Positions 34,965 to 44,119 of a DNA stretch of 64,000 bases are shown here, piece by piece (position 1 is the stretch's first letter; every line of letters starts with the position of its first letter). Below the pieces are notes generated by a model that was not told the origin of the DNA, did not search any database, and saw only the letters and a list, made by a program, of their open reading frames with translations. The stretch is from Streptomyces sp. SCSIO 75703 (GTDB lineage: Bacteria; Actinomycetota; Actinomycetes; Streptomycetales; Streptomycetaceae), in NCBI RefSeq assembly GCF_036607905.1, contig NZ_CP144555.1, positions 1,984,001 to 2,048,000 of the forward strand, given 5' to 3'. A program made the translations under genes and the position numbers.

Positions 34965-35807
34965 TCAGGCGGAGGCCGCGGGCGCGTCGGCGCCCGCCTC
35001 GGCGACCCCGGCGGGCTCGGCCGCCCCGGCCTCCTCGGCGGTGGCCTCGGCCGCGGCGCGTTCGTCCGCCGCCGCCCGGATGGAGCGCCAGGCGGATTCC
35101 GCGGCCTGCTGCTCCGCCTCCTTCTTGCTGCGGCCGGTGCCGGTGCCGTACGAGACGCCTCCGACGCGGGCGGCAGCAGTGAAGGTCTTCTCGTGGTCGG
35201 GTCCGGTCTCCGTGACCAGGTACTCGGGGACGCCGAGCCCCTCGGTCGCGGTGAGTTCCTGGAGGGACGTCTTCCAGTCCAGTCCGGCACCGAGGTTCGA
35301 GGACTTCTCGATCAGGGGGTCGAACAGGCGGTGCACCAGCTCCGCCGCCGCGTCCAGTCCCTGGTCGAGGTAGACCGCGCCGATCACCGCTTCGAGGGTG
35401 TCGGCGAGGATGGACGCCTTGTCCCGGCCGCCCGTGCCCTCTTCACCGCGGCCGAGCCGGATGAAGGAGCCGAGGTCGAGCCCGCGGCCCACCTCCGCCA
35501 GTGCGCGCGAGTTGACCACCGCGGCCCGCAGCTTGGCCAGTTGGCCTTCGGGCAGATCGGGGTGGGTGCGGTACAGCGTGTCGGTGACGACGAGGCCGAG
35601 CACGGAGTCACCGAGGAACTCCAGTCGCTCGTTCGTCGGCAGACCGCCGTTCTCGTACGCGTAGGAACGGTGGGTGAGCGCACGCACCAGAAGGGCGGAC
35701 TCGACCTGATAGCCGAGCCGCCCTTCCAGAAGCGTGTGGGACGAGGCCGTGTGGTCCGCCGGTCCGTTCCCGACGGTGCGGGACGACTGCTTTTTGGGCG
35801 TGGACAC
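34965..35807 (-). CDS. rnc: Ribonuclease III
   Basis: RNase III cleaves double-stranded RNA; in S. coelicolor it is AbsB, a global regulator of antibiotic genes. The 280-residue protein has the signature [16 protein letters not shown] (about 60-75), [15 protein letters not shown] with the second catalytic acidic pair, a dsRNA-binding domain ([14 protein letters not shown] ... [18 protein letters not shown]) and an Ala/Glu-rich tail. The start is the GTG at 35807 ([11 protein letters not shown]). It lies 19 bases downstream of rpmF in the usual DUF177-rpmF-rnc-mutM order. Confidence 0.95.
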   Translation of the reverse strand: MSTPKKQSSRTVGNGPADHTASSHTLLEGRLGYQVESALLVRALTHRSYAYENGGLPTNERLEFLGDSVLGLVVTDTLYRTHPDLPEGQLAKLRAAVVNSRALAEVGRGLDLGSFIRLGRGEEGTGGRDKASILADTLEAVIGAVYLDQGLDAAAELVHRLFDPLIEKSSNLGAGLDWKTSLQELTATEGLGVPEYLVTETGPDHEKTFTAAARVGGVSYGTGTGRSKKEAEQQAAESAWRSIRAAADERAAAEATAEEAGAAEPAGVAEAGADAPAASA

Positions 35808-35826
35808 AGTGCCTCTCACCAGCCGC

Positions 35827-36000
35827 TCAGACCTCGAGGACCTGGCGCTTGTTGTAAGTGCCGCAAGACGGGCACGCGATGTGCTGCTGCTTGGGCTCGT
35901 GGCAGCGCTCGCACGCAACCAGGGTGGGGACCGCAGCCTTCCACTGCGACCGGCGGTGGCGCGTGTTGCTGCGCGACATCTTCCGCTTGGGAACGGCCAC
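35827..36000 (-). CDS. rpmF: 50S ribosomal protein L32
   Basis: A 57-residue L32 ([20 protein letters not shown] ...) with an intact four-cysteine zinc site, CERCH and CPSC. It is therefore the zinc-binding (C+) form. The GTG at 36000 has AGGAG eight bases upstream. It lies between DUF177 and rnc. Confidence 0.95.
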   Translation of the reverse strand: MAVPKRKMSRSNTRHRRSQWKAAVPTLVACERCHEPKQQHIACPSCGTYNKRQVLEV

Positions 36001-36005
36001 GGCTA

Positions 36006-36656
36006 CTACTCCTGCTTCTCGGCGGCGTCTGCTGAACGAGGCGCGTCGCCGCTCATATCGTCCTTCTCGCCGTCTCCGAGTGATCCGGCGAGTCCCTGCA
36101 ATGCCGCCCAACGAATGTCGACGGCGTCGTGGTGGTGGTCCGGATCGTCCGCCAGGCGCGCCCCGCACTCGGAGCACAGACCCGGGCAGTCTTCCCGGCA
36201 CACCGGCTGCATCGGCAGTGCGAGCACCACCGCGTCGCGCAGCACGGGTTCGAGGCCGATCAGACCGTCCTCGACGAAGAGCCTGTCCTCGTCGTCCTCG
36301 GCGTCGTCGCCCGGTTCCGCGCTGGCGCGGCCCCGGTCGTCGGCGTCAGGGTACGAGAACAACTCCTGGAAGTCCGCTTCGAGCTCCTGCTCCAGCGGCT
36401 CCAGACACCTTACGCACTCCCCCTCGGCCCGCGCACGGGCGGTACCCGTGACGAGGACTCCGTCCATGACGGATTCCAGCCGGAGTCCGAGCTCCACCGG
36501 GGCGCCCTCCGGCACTCCGATGACCCCCTTGATCCCCAGGTCCCTGGGGGCGTCGACGGTGCGGTTCAGGCGCTGGAGCGCACCCGGCCGTCGTCCCAGC
36601 TCGTGCGTGTCGAACACGAGGGGATCACGGTGGTCCAAGCGCGCGTTCAGAACCAT
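36006..36656 (-). CDS. DUF177 / YceD family protein
   Basis: A 216-residue YceD-family protein, a partner of rpmF in most bacteria. It is linked by the literature to 23S rRNA handling. It carries the CxxC pairs [10 protein letters not shown] and [13 protein letters not shown], and an acidic Asp/Glu-rich insertion (about 105-125). The stop is five bases from the rpmF start, so they are co-translated. The C terminus ([23 protein letters not shown] split over the end) is polar and probably disordered. Confidence 0.88.
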   Translation of the reverse strand: MVLNARLDHRDPLVFDTHELGRRPGALQRLNRTVDAPRDLGIKGVIGVPEGAPVELGLRLESVMDGVLVTGTARARAEGECVRCLEPLEQELEADFQELFSYPDADDRGRASAEPGDDAEDDEDRLFVEDGLIGLEPVLRDAVVLALPMQPVCREDCPGLCSECGARLADDPDHHHDAVDIRWAALQGLAGSLGDGEKDDMSGDAPRSADAAEKQE

Positions 36657-36815
36657 TCCTGCTTTCGGTCTCCGTGACTGAGGGGGACGCCGCCCTGCGG
36701 TGTTCCCGGGCAGCGGCGATCGCGGACGTACACGCGACCGATGAGCCAGGATACTGGACGTTCGGCGCTCGGCCCAATTCGGTACCGGGCCGCGGGCACC
36801 GCCCCGGACCCTCTC

Positions 36816-37976
36816 CTAGAGCCCGCGGCCCTGCTCGTAGGCGCGGAGCTGTTCGGCGCTGATCATGCTGGTGTCGAAGAGGCTGGTCTCGTCGAGGACC
36901 TGCGGCTGGGCCTGCGGCGTCGCCGGCGGGAGCGCCGGGTAGCCGCCCTGCTGTCCGGTGTCGTACGCGGGCTGCTGCCCGGTGTCGTAACCGGCCTGGT
37001 ACGGGTCGGCGCCGGGCTGCGCGTAGCCGCCGGTGGCGTACGGGTCGGGCTGCTGCGGGTAGCCGTAGGCGTCCTGTCCGCCGTCGTAGCCCTGCTGCGC
37101 GTAGCCGGCGTAGGGGTCGGGCTGCTGGGCGTAGCCGTAGGCGGGCTGGGCGGTCTCGGGCGCCGCCTGGGCCGCGGCCGGCTGCCGCTCGCCGTACCCG
37201 GCGGCGGCGGGCTGCCGCCCGTCGTACTCCGGGGCGCGGAGCGGGGCCGCGGGGGCGTCGGAGAGGGCCGCGAGGTCGGCGAGGTAGTCGGCGTCGCTGG
37301 AGTGCCGGACCGTGGTGGTGTCGTCGGCGAGGGCGCCGAGGTCGTCGGTGGCGATCCGGCCGTGCAGCTTCTGCCGGCCGCGGCCGACCGCCTCCAGCGT
37401 CTTGGCCAGCACCGCCTCGAAGGCGCCGAGCTTGGAGTCGACGTAGGAGTCGGCGTCGCGGCGCAGCGTCTCCGGGTCGTGGCTGCGCTCGGGGGCGTCC
37501 TCGTCCTCGTAGCCGTTCTCGTCCAGGCCCGGCCCGGTGCCGAGGAGCTTCTCGCGCCCTCGGCCGACGGAACCGAGGGTCTTGGTGAGGACGACCTCGA
37601 AGTTGGCGAGCTTGGAGTCGACGTAGTCGTCGGCCTCGGCGCGGACCTCCTCGGCCTCCTGGCGGGCCTCGGCGAGGATGCGGTCGGCCTCGGCCTGGGA
37701 GCGGCGGGCGACCTCGGTGCCGGCGACGAGGGAGCCGCGCTCGGCGTGGGCGCCCTCGATGATCCGCTCGGCCTCCTGGCGGGCCTGCGCGACCATCTGT
37801 TCCCGGTCGCCGATCAGCTCCTGGGCCTGCGCCAGCGAGCCGGGCAGCTCGGTGCGGAGTTCCTCCAGCAGGGAGAGCAGCTCGGCGCGGTTGACCACGC
37901 ACGAGGCCGACATGGGCATGGCGCGGGCGCCGGAGACCATCGTGACGATCTCGTCGAGCTTCTTCTGCACGTCCAC
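36816..37976 (-). CDS. Coiled-coil protein (DivIVA/AtpF-like) with Gln/Pro/Tyr-rich tail
   Basis: A 386-residue protein from the GTG at 37976 (VDVQKKLDEIVTMV). Residues 30-145 are coiled coil with AQARQEAERII and AEARQEAEEVRAEAD. A 28-residue module beginning D-YVDSKL and ending VGRGR-KL occurs twice (about 117-144 and 177-204). The last 130 residues are low-complexity, with repeated YGYAQQPDPYAGY and YDTGQQPAYDTGQQ. The architecture is like actinobacterial DivIVA-related cell-division coiled-coil proteins. Orthologues lie between DUF177 and coaD in Streptomyces. Function is not known to me. Confidence 0.7.
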   Translation of the reverse strand: MDVQKKLDEIVTMVSGARAMPMSASCVVNRAELLSLLEELRTELPGSLAQAQELIGDREQMVAQARQEAERIIEGAHAERGSLVAGTEVARRSQAEADRILAEARQEAEEVRAEADDYVDSKLANFEVVLTKTLGSVGRGREKLLGTGPGLDENGYEDEDAPERSHDPETLRRDADSYVDSKLGAFEAVLAKTLEAVGRGRQKLHGRIATDDLGALADDTTTVRHSSDADYLADLAALSDAPAAPLRAPEYDGRQPAAAGYGERQPAAAQAAPETAQPAYGYAQQPDPYAGYAQQGYDGGQDAYGYPQQPDPYATGGYAQPGADPYQAGYDTGQQPAYDTGQQGGYPALPPATPQAQPQVLDETSLFDTSMISAEQLRAYEQGRGL

Positions 37977-38096
37977 CGTGTGCTCGCCACTCTCTACAGC
38001 TGTGTTGGAGACGGACGGGACGACTGTACGACCCACGGCCCGCCCGGGGACACCGGGTGACGGTTTGTCAGCCCACCGCGCCGCGCGGGGCGCGGG

Positions 38097-38606
38097 TCAG
38101 TCCCTCCCCAGCCGTTCGGCCAGGGCGCCGTGGACCAGCTCCGGGACCAGGTGGGAGACGTCTCCGCCCCAGGTGGCGACCTCTTTGACCAGGGAGGACG
38201 AGAGGAAGCTGTAGGTGGGGTTGGTCGGGATGAACAGGGTCTCGACCCCGGACAGCCCGTTGTTCATCTGGGCCATCTGGAGTTCGTAGTCGAAGTCGCT
38301 GACCGCGCGCAGGCCCTTGACGATGGCGGGGATCTCGCGCTGCTTGCAGAAGTCGACGAGCAGTCCGTGGAAGGACTCCACGCGCACGTTGCCGTACTCG
38401 GCGGTGACCCGGCGGATGAGGTCGATCCGCTCGTCGACGTCGAAGAGGCCCTTCTTGGCCTGGTTGATCATCACCGCGACGTACACCTCGTCGTAGAGGC
38501 TGGAGGCACGGGCGATGATGTCGAGGTGTCCGTTGGTGATCGGGTCGAACGACCCGGGACAGACTGCTCGGCGCACTGGTGGTCCCTCGCTCTCCGGTCC
38601 GGTCAT
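38097..38606 (-). CDS. coaD: Phosphopantetheine adenylyltransferase CoaD
   Basis: CoaD makes dephospho-CoA from 4'-phosphopantetheine and ATP. The 169-residue protein has CPGSFDPITNGHLDII (the TxGH nucleotide motif) and the C-terminal SFLSSSLVKEVA, equivalent to the ISSTxVR motif. The ATG at 38606 overlaps the rsmD stop (ATGA). A GTG ten codons later would give the shorter form typical of the family. Confidence 0.93.
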   Translation of the reverse strand: MTGPESEGPPVRRAVCPGSFDPITNGHLDIIARASSLYDEVYVAVMINQAKKGLFDVDERIDLIRRVTAEYGNVRVESFHGLLVDFCKQREIPAIVKGLRAVSDFDYELQMAQMNNGLSGVETLFIPTNPTYSFLSSSLVKEVATWGGDVSHLVPELVHGALAERLGRD

Positions 38607-39190
38607 CGTGCGTCTTCGCACGTAGAGGCGGCGCGACCGTACCAAAACGTTCCCTCGCCGTAGCGACGGGCACGGAGTGCGTCGAAGCCGTCCGGCCAGC
38701 CGAACTCACCGCCTCTGGTGCTGCGCTCCACGGTGACGAGCGAGTCCGGCGCGAGCCACCCCCCGGTACGGAGTGTGAGGAGGATCTCCCGGAGATCGTC
38801 GTCGGAGACCGCGTAGGGCGGGTCGAGGAAGACCACGTCGTACGGGTCGGCCGGGGGCGCGGCGCGGACGGTCTGCTCGGCCTTCCCGGTGCGCGTCTCG
38901 GCGCCGGGCAGGCCGAGGGAGCGCGCGTTCTCCCGGAGGGTGCGGGCGGCCCGGGGGTCGGCCTCCACCAGCAGCACGTGGGCCGCGCCGCGGGAGAGGG
39001 CCTCCAGTCCGACGGCGCCGGAGCCCGCGTACAGGTCGAGGACGCGGAGGCCGTCGAGGGGGCCGCCGAGCAGGGACTGCCAGGTGGAGAAGAGGCCCTC
39101 GCGCGCGCGGTCGGAGGTGGGGCGGGTGCCGTTGCCCGGCGGAACGGCCAGGCGGCGTCCGCCGGCCCGTCCGGCGATCACGCGGGTCAT
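38603..39190 (-). CDS. rsmD: 16S rRNA (guanine966-N2)-methyltransferase RsmD
   Basis: A 195-residue methyltransferase with the N-terminal TRVIAGRAGGRRL, RPTSDRAREGLFS, motif I VLDLYAGSGAVGLEALSRGA and the catalytic DPPY motif (VVFLDPPYAVSDDD). It modifies G966 of 16S rRNA. The recG-rsmD-coaD order is the usual actinobacterial one. It lies 84 bases after recG. Confidence 0.93.
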   Translation of the reverse strand: MTRVIAGRAGGRRLAVPPGNGTRPTSDRAREGLFSTWQSLLGGPLDGLRVLDLYAGSGAVGLEALSRGAAHVLLVEADPRAARTLRENARSLGLPGAETRTGKAEQTVRAAPPADPYDVVFLDPPYAVSDDDLREILLTLRTGGWLAPDSLVTVERSTRGGEFGWPDGFDALRARRYGEGTFWYGRAASTCEDAR

Positions 39191-39274
39191 CTCGGGTCCT
39201 TCACGGTGGTGTGGGTGCGGTGGCCGGGCCGCCGTGCGGCGGCACGGGGCAGGGGCGCTGCCCCGTCCAGTCTG

Positions 39275-41524
39275 TCAGCCCTTCTCCAGGTACTGCTCCC
39301 GTTCCGCGTCCAGGAGCGCGTCCAGCGCGGTGCGCAGTCCGGGCAGCCGGGTGAGGTCCGGGTCGGCGGCGACCAGGGCCGCGGCCTCCTCGCGGGCCTC
39401 GGCGATGATCTCCTCGTCCTCGATGACGGCGAGGACGCGCAGCGAACTGCGGGCGCCGGACTGGGCCTGGCCGAGGACGTCGCCCTCGCGGCGCTGTTCC
39501 AGGTCGACGCGGGAGAGCGCGAAGCCGTCGAGGGTGGCGGCGACGGCGTCCAGGCGCTGCCGGGCCCCGCTCGCCGGGGGCGCCTCGGTGACCAGCAGGC
39601 ACAGGCCGGGGGCGGAGCCGCGTCCGACCCGGCCGCGCAACTGGTGGAGCTGGGAGACGCCGAAGCGGTCGGCGTCCATGATGACCATCGCCGTGGCGTT
39701 CGGGACGTTGACGCCGACCTCGATGACGGTGGTAGCCACCAGGACGTCGGTCTCGCCGGCGGCGAAGCGGCGCATGACGGCGTCCTTGTCGTCGGGGGGC
39801 ATCCGGCCGTGCAGGATCTCGACGCGCAGGCCCGCGAGGGGGCCCTCGGCGAGGTGTCCGGCGACCTCCAGGACGGCGAGCGGGGGCCGTTTCGCGTCGT
39901 CGCCCTGGGCGTCGGCGGGCGGTTTGCGCTTTCCGGGGTCCTCGTCCTCGTCGCCGATGCGGGGGCAGACGACGTACGCCTGGTGGCCCTGGGAGACCTC
40001 CTCGCGGACCCGTTCCCAGGCACGGGCGAGGAAGTGCGGTTTGTCGGCGGCGGGGACGACGTGACTGGAGATCGGGGAGCGGCCGGCCGGGAGCTGGTCC
40101 AGGACGGAGGTCTCCAGGTCGCCGAAGACGGTCATGGCGACGGTGCGCGGGATGGGCGTGGCGGTCATGACGAGCAGGTGGGGGGGCTGGGTGCCCTTGC
40201 CGCGCAGGGCGTCGCGCTGCTCGACGCCGAAGCGGTGCTGTTCGTCGACGACGACGAGGCCCAGGTCGTGGAAGCGGACCTTGTCCTCGATCAGGGCGTG
40301 GGTGCCGATGACGATGCCGGCCTCGCCGGTGGTCAGGTCGAGCAGGGCGCGGCGGCGGGCGGCGGCGCCCATGGAGCCGGTGAGCAGGACGACCTTGGTG
40401 GCGTTCTCGGCGCCGCCGAGCATGCCGCCCTCGGCCAGCTCCCCCATCATCTCGACGATCGAGCGGTGGTGCTGCTGGGCGAGGACCTCGGTGGGCGCCA
40501 GCATCGCGGCCTGCCCCCCGGCGTCGACGACGGCGAGCATGGCGCGCAGGGCGACCATGGTCTTGCCGGAGCCGACCTCGCCCTGGAGCAGGCGGTGCAT
40601 GGGGTGGTCGGTGGCGAGGTCGTCGAAGATCTCGCGGGAGACGGTGCGCTGGCCCTCGGTGAGGGTGAAGGGCAGCCGGGCGTCGAAGGCGGTGAGCAGG
40701 CCGTCGGGCCGGGGGCGGCGGGGGACGGCGGGGAGCTGGGTCTCGGCGTGGCGGCGGCGGGCCAGGGCGACCTGGAGGACGAACGCCTCGTCCCACTTCA
40801 GGCGGGCGCGGGCCTCCTCCACGTCGGCCTTGGTGTGCGGGCGGTGGATCTTGTGCAGTGCCTCGGGGAGCGGGAGCATTCCGCGGCCCTCGCGCAGGGC
40901 CTCGGGGAGCGGGTCGAGGGCCTCGCCGGCGCTGGGCAGGACGGTCTGGACCGCCTTGGCGATCTTCCAGGACTCCAGTTTGGCGGTGGCCGGGTAGAGC
41001 GGGATGAGGGAGCCCGCCCAGGACTCGGCGGCTTCCTCGCCGTCCTCGCCGTCGCCGCGCAGCGGCGCGTAGGCGGGGTGGGCGAGCTGGAGGCGGCGGT
41101 TGAAGACGGAGACCTTGCCGGCGAACATCGCGCGGGTGCCGGGCAGCAGTTCCTTGTGGGGCTTGTGCACGCCGTTGCCGAAGAAGACGAGCTGGAGCCG
41201 GCCGCTGCCGTCCGTGATGGTCACCTCCAGGCGCTGTCCCTTGCCGCGCGGGGCCCGGGAGGAGGCGAAGGTGTGCAGCCGGGCGTCGGCGACCTGGGCG
41301 ACGACCGTGACGTGCTCGTCCATGGGGAGGTCGGCGAGGTGGGTGAGCTGTCCGCGCTCCTCGTACCGGCGGGGGTAGTGGTGGAGGAGGTCGCCGACGG
41401 TGTGCAGGCCGAGGTGCTCGGCCATCACCTTCGCGGTGGCGGGGCCGAGCACCGACTTCAGGGGCTGGTCGAGGGTCTGTCGCTGTGCGGGCACGAGATC
41501 CATTGCACACCACGGCACCGACAT
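39275..41524 (-). CDS. recG: ATP-dependent DNA helicase RecG
   Basis: RecG remodels stalled replication forks and branched recombination intermediates. The protein of about 749 residues has the OB wedge domain (HVTVVAQVADARL ... VTITDGSGRLQLVFFGNG), Walker A GEVGSGKTMVALRA, motif II VVDEQHRFGV, MTATPIPRTVAMT, IEVGVNVPNATAMVI and QLRGRVGRG. I chose the ATG at 41524 (MSVPWCAMDLVPA) because GGCGAGGG precedes it at seven bases; the ATG at 41503 (MDLVPAQ) is the alternative. It is 164 bases downstream of the DAK2 gene. Confidence 0.93.
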   Translation of the reverse strand: MSVPWCAMDLVPAQRQTLDQPLKSVLGPATAKVMAEHLGLHTVGDLLHHYPRRYEERGQLTHLADLPMDEHVTVVAQVADARLHTFASSRAPRGKGQRLEVTITDGSGRLQLVFFGNGVHKPHKELLPGTRAMFAGKVSVFNRRLQLAHPAYAPLRGDGEDGEEAAESWAGSLIPLYPATAKLESWKIAKAVQTVLPSAGEALDPLPEALREGRGMLPLPEALHKIHRPHTKADVEEARARLKWDEAFVLQVALARRRHAETQLPAVPRRPRPDGLLTAFDARLPFTLTEGQRTVSREIFDDLATDHPMHRLLQGEVGSGKTMVALRAMLAVVDAGGQAAMLAPTEVLAQQHHRSIVEMMGELAEGGMLGGAENATKVVLLTGSMGAAARRRALLDLTTGEAGIVIGTHALIEDKVRFHDLGLVVVDEQHRFGVEQRDALRGKGTQPPHLLVMTATPIPRTVAMTVFGDLETSVLDQLPAGRSPISSHVVPAADKPHFLARAWERVREEVSQGHQAYVVCPRIGDEDEDPGKRKPPADAQGDDAKRPPLAVLEVAGHLAEGPLAGLRVEILHGRMPPDDKDAVMRRFAAGETDVLVATTVIEVGVNVPNATAMVIMDADRFGVSQLHQLRGRVGRGSAPGLCLLVTEAPPASGARQRLDAVAATLDGFALSRVDLEQRREGDVLGQAQSGARSSLRVLAVIEDEEIIAEAREEAAALVAADPDLTRLPGLRTALDALLDAEREQYLEKG

Positions 41525-41688
41525 CGCCGTACCCTCGCCGGAAAAGCCCTGGTCGTACGGCCCGTACGGGGCGCCCGGCCGGACGCTGCGGGCGGCGGAT
41601 GCGCCGGTGCGGGCGGCGGGCCGGTGCTCGGGGCGGGGTGCCCGTGCCGTGCGAGCGGGCCGCGGTGGGCCCTTCGACGCCGGTCCGG

Positions 41689-43590
41689 CTATTCGACGCC
41701 GATGAGGAGCAGGGCGCCCTGCCGGCCGCCGTGGTAGACGACGGTGTCGACGGCGAGGTACGCCTCCCTCACCCGGGCCTCCAGCCGGCCGGCGACGGTC
41801 TCGGGGGCCTCGTCGCCGACGACCAGGGTGACGAGTTCGCCGCCGGCCGCGAGCATGCGGTCGAGCACGGTCTCGGCGACGGCGGTGACGTCGGTGCCGA
41901 TGACGGCCACGTCCCCGTCGAGGAGGCCGAGCACGTCCCCGGCCTGGCAGATGCCGGCCGAGGTCCACGACCGGTGCTCGGCGACGGTGACCTCGGCGTG
42001 GCGGGTCGCGCCGGCCGCCGAGGTCATGGCCACGACGTCCTCGTCGAAACGGCGCGCGGGCTCGTGCACGGCGAGCGCGGCGAGGCCCTGGACGGCGGAG
42101 CGGGTGGGGATCAGGGCGACGCGGACGCCCTCGGCACGGGCCTGGTCGGCCGCGGCGGCGGCGGTGTGGCGCAGTTCGGTGTCGTTGGGCAGCAGGACGA
42201 CCTCGCGGGCGTGCGCGCGCCGGACGGCCTGGACGAGTTCGCCGCTGGCGGGCGGTTCCCCGGGGCGGGCGAGCACGGTGGTCGCGCCGGCCTCCGCGCA
42301 GAGTCCGGCCAGTCCCTCGCCGGGGACGACCGCGACGACGGCGCGCTGGGCCCGCTCCCGGACCGGGCGCTCGGGGGCGTGTGCCTCGTCGTGGCCGAAG
42401 TGGGTGATCCTGATCCGGTACGGCCGCCCGGCCTCGACACCCGCCTCGACGGCGGCGCCGGCGTCGTCGACGTGCACGTGGACGTTCCACAGTCCGTCGC
42501 CGCCGACCACGACGAGCGATTCCCCGAGGGCGTCGAGCCGCCGCCGCAGCCGCGCCACGGCGTCGTCGGTGGCCTCCAGGAGGTAGATCACCTCGAAGGC
42601 GGGGCCGCCCTCGGCGCACTCCGCCCCGGCGCACTCCCCCGGCGTGTCCCGCTCGGTGTGCGCGCCGGAGGGCGGGCGGCCCGCGGGCTCGCCGCGCTCC
42701 ACGCGCGCGTGCGGCACGACGGGCGGCTCGGGGGCGTGCCCGGTGAGCGCCTCGACCAGCGCGGCGAGGAGGGTGACCAGGCCCTGGCCGCCGGCGTCCA
42801 CCACGTGGGCGCGTTCCAGCGCGGGGAGCAGACCGGGGGTCGCGGCCAGCGCCCGACGGGCACCGTCGTACGCGGCACGGGACACGGCGGCGCAGTCGCC
42901 CCCGGCGTCCCCGGCACCCTCGGCGGCGGCCGAGGCGGCGTCGGCGGCGGCCGAGGCGGCGTCGGCGGCGGCCGAGGCGGCGTCGGCGGCGGCCGAGGCG
43001 ACGGTCAGGACGGTGCCCTCGACCGGGTGGGCGACGGCCTGCCGGGCGGAGTCGGCCGCGCGGCGCAGGGCCCACGCGAGCACGGCCCCGTCGGCGGCGA
43101 ACCCGGCAGGACCGCCGGGACCAGCGGGACCAGCGGACCCTCCGGACCCGGCGGACCCGGACTCCGCCGCCCCCGCGAGCACCTGGGCCATCCCCCGCAG
43201 GAGCTGCGCCAGGATCGTCCCGGAGTTGCCCCGGGCGCCGATCAGCGCCCCGTGCGCCATGGCGCGCACCACGTCGGCCAGTTCCGGCCCGGCGTCCGCG
43301 GACGCGTGCGTTCCCCCGGCCCCCGTGCCCCCCGCGCCCGCCGCGGGGCCCCCGGCGGCCGTCTCCCCCGCCGCCGCGGTCACCGCGGCCGGCACCTCGT
43401 GCGCGGCGAAGACCGCCTCGACGGCGGCGGCGGCCGACTCCACGGTCAGGTACAGGTTGGTGCCGGTGTCCCCGTCCGCGACCGGGTAGACGTTGATCGC
43501 GTCGATCCCCTCGCGGGCCCGCCCCAGCGCGTCCAGCGACAGTCCGCACCAGGTGCGGACCGCCGAAGCGTCGAAGAACCTCCGCGGCAC
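41689..43590 (-). CDS. DAK2-domain protein (FakA/YloV-like)
   Basis: A 633-residue two-part protein. The N-terminal DhaL/DAK2 kinase domain has AINVYPVADGDTGTNLYLTV (metal-binding aspartates, about 30-45), HGALIGARGNSGTILAQLLRG and HVVDAGGQGLV. The C-terminal part (EVIYLLEATDD ... TLVVGDEAPE ... YHGGRQGALLLIGVE) is the FakA/YloV C-terminal domain. In Firmicutes FakA phosphorylates fatty acids held by DegV-type FakB; no degV is nearby. An Ala-rich insert in the DAK2 domain is encoded by four 21-base repeats. The GTG at 43590 follows AGGGAGG by five bases. Confidence 0.85.
   Translation of the reverse strand: MPRRFFDASAVRTWCGLSLDALGRAREGIDAINVYPVADGDTGTNLYLTVESAAAAVEAVFAAHEVPAAVTAAAGETAAGGPAAGAGGTGAGGTHASADAGPELADVVRAMAHGALIGARGNSGTILAQLLRGMAQVLAGAAESGSAGSGGSAGPAGPGGPAGFAADGAVLAWALRRAADSARQAVAHPVEGTVLTVASAAADAASAAADAASAAADAASAAAEGAGDAGGDCAAVSRAAYDGARRALAATPGLLPALERAHVVDAGGQGLVTLLAALVEALTGHAPEPPVVPHARVERGEPAGRPPSGAHTERDTPGECAGAECAEGGPAFEVIYLLEATDDAVARLRRRLDALGESLVVVGGDGLWNVHVHVDDAGAAVEAGVEAGRPYRIRITHFGHDEAHAPERPVRERAQRAVVAVVPGEGLAGLCAEAGATTVLARPGEPPASGELVQAVRRAHAREVVLLPNDTELRHTAAAAADQARAEGVRVALIPTRSAVQGLAALAVHEPARRFDEDVVAMTSAAGATRHAEVTVAEHRSWTSAGICQAGDVLGLLDGDVAVIGTDVTAVAETVLDRMLAAGGELVTLVVGDEAPETVAGRLEARVREAYLAVDTVVYHGGRQGALLLIGVE
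42921..43004. repeat. Four 21-bp tandem repeats inside the DAK2 gene
   Basis: The unit CGGCGGCGGCCGAGGCGGCGT recurs four times, the last one diverging at its end. On the coding strand it encodes repeated DAASAAA. Being in frame, it is a candidate site for copy-number variation. Confidence 0.85.
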
Positions 43591-43796
43591 CTGCGCCTCC
43601 CTGAGCTGCTGGACGTGGCAGGCAGCGTAGACCGTGCGGGGCCCTCGGCCCGCGGAGGGCCGGGACCGGCCGGTGGGCCGCCATGGTAGTTTCGTTGTAC
43701 CGATGCAGTCGTTGTATGCTGCTCCGGTTGCCCGATCCGATCGGGCTTTCCCCTGGCACCGCCACTCAGATTCCGGAACGCTCACGAGCCGAAATC

Positions 43797-43820
43797 TTGA
43801 TCCCGGCATGCCGGGATCAA
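43797..43820. promoter_or_regulatory. Perfect 24-bp palindrome in the rpmB leader
   Basis: TTGATCCCGGCA is followed directly by its exact reverse complement, with no loop. It lies 33 bases upstream of the rpmB start. It could be a dimeric-regulator operator or, in the mRNA, a leader structure. Confidence 0.6.
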
Positions 43821-43853
43821 CCGTAAGTGCATCTGAAGTCTTTGGAGTGACCC

Positions 43854-44039
43854 GTGGCTGCCAACTGCGACGTCTGCGGCAAGGGGCCGGGCTTCGGCAA
43901 CAACATCTCGCACTCGCACCGCCGTACGTCCCGTCGCTGGAACCCCAACATCCAGCGTGTGCGTACCGTGGTCGGCGGGACGCCGAAGCGCGTGAACGCC
44001 TGCACCTCGTGCATCAAGGCCGGCAAGGTCTCGCGCTGA
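43854..44039 (+). CDS. rpmB: 50S ribosomal protein L28
   Basis: A 61-residue L28 reading from the GTG at 43854 as [20 protein letters not shown]. It keeps the zinc-type cysteines CDVC and CTSC and is thus the C+ form. It is followed 28 bases later by a strong terminator and is divergent from the DAK2 gene. A 24-bp palindrome lies in its leader. Confidence 0.95.
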   Translation: MAANCDVCGKGPGFGNNISHSHRRTSRRWNPNIQRVRTVVGGTPKRVNACTSCIKAGKVSR

Positions 44040-44067
44040 CGCGTGCACTGCCCGGTCCGCGGTACGA

Positions 44068-44098
44068 AGCCGGTCCACCTGAGGTGGACCGGCTTTTT
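44068..44098 (+). terminator. Intrinsic terminator after rpmB
   Basis: AGCCGGTCCACC (44068-44079) and GGTGGACCGGCT (44083-44094) form a 12-base-pair stem with a three-base loop, followed by TTTTT. The stem could also end thiD transcription from the other side. Confidence 0.9.
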
Positions 44099-44119
44099 GC
44101 CGTACCCGCACGCCGGTAG

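Noticed and set aside
38579..41737. 1052-codon plus-strand frame opposite rsmD and recG
   Set aside because: It is entirely antisense to recG and rsmD, whose catalytic motifs are clear on the other strand.
42921..43004. Possible CRISPR array suggested by regular 21-bp repeats
   Set aside because: The repeats are directly abutting without spacers, lie within a coding frame and encode Ala-rich protein.
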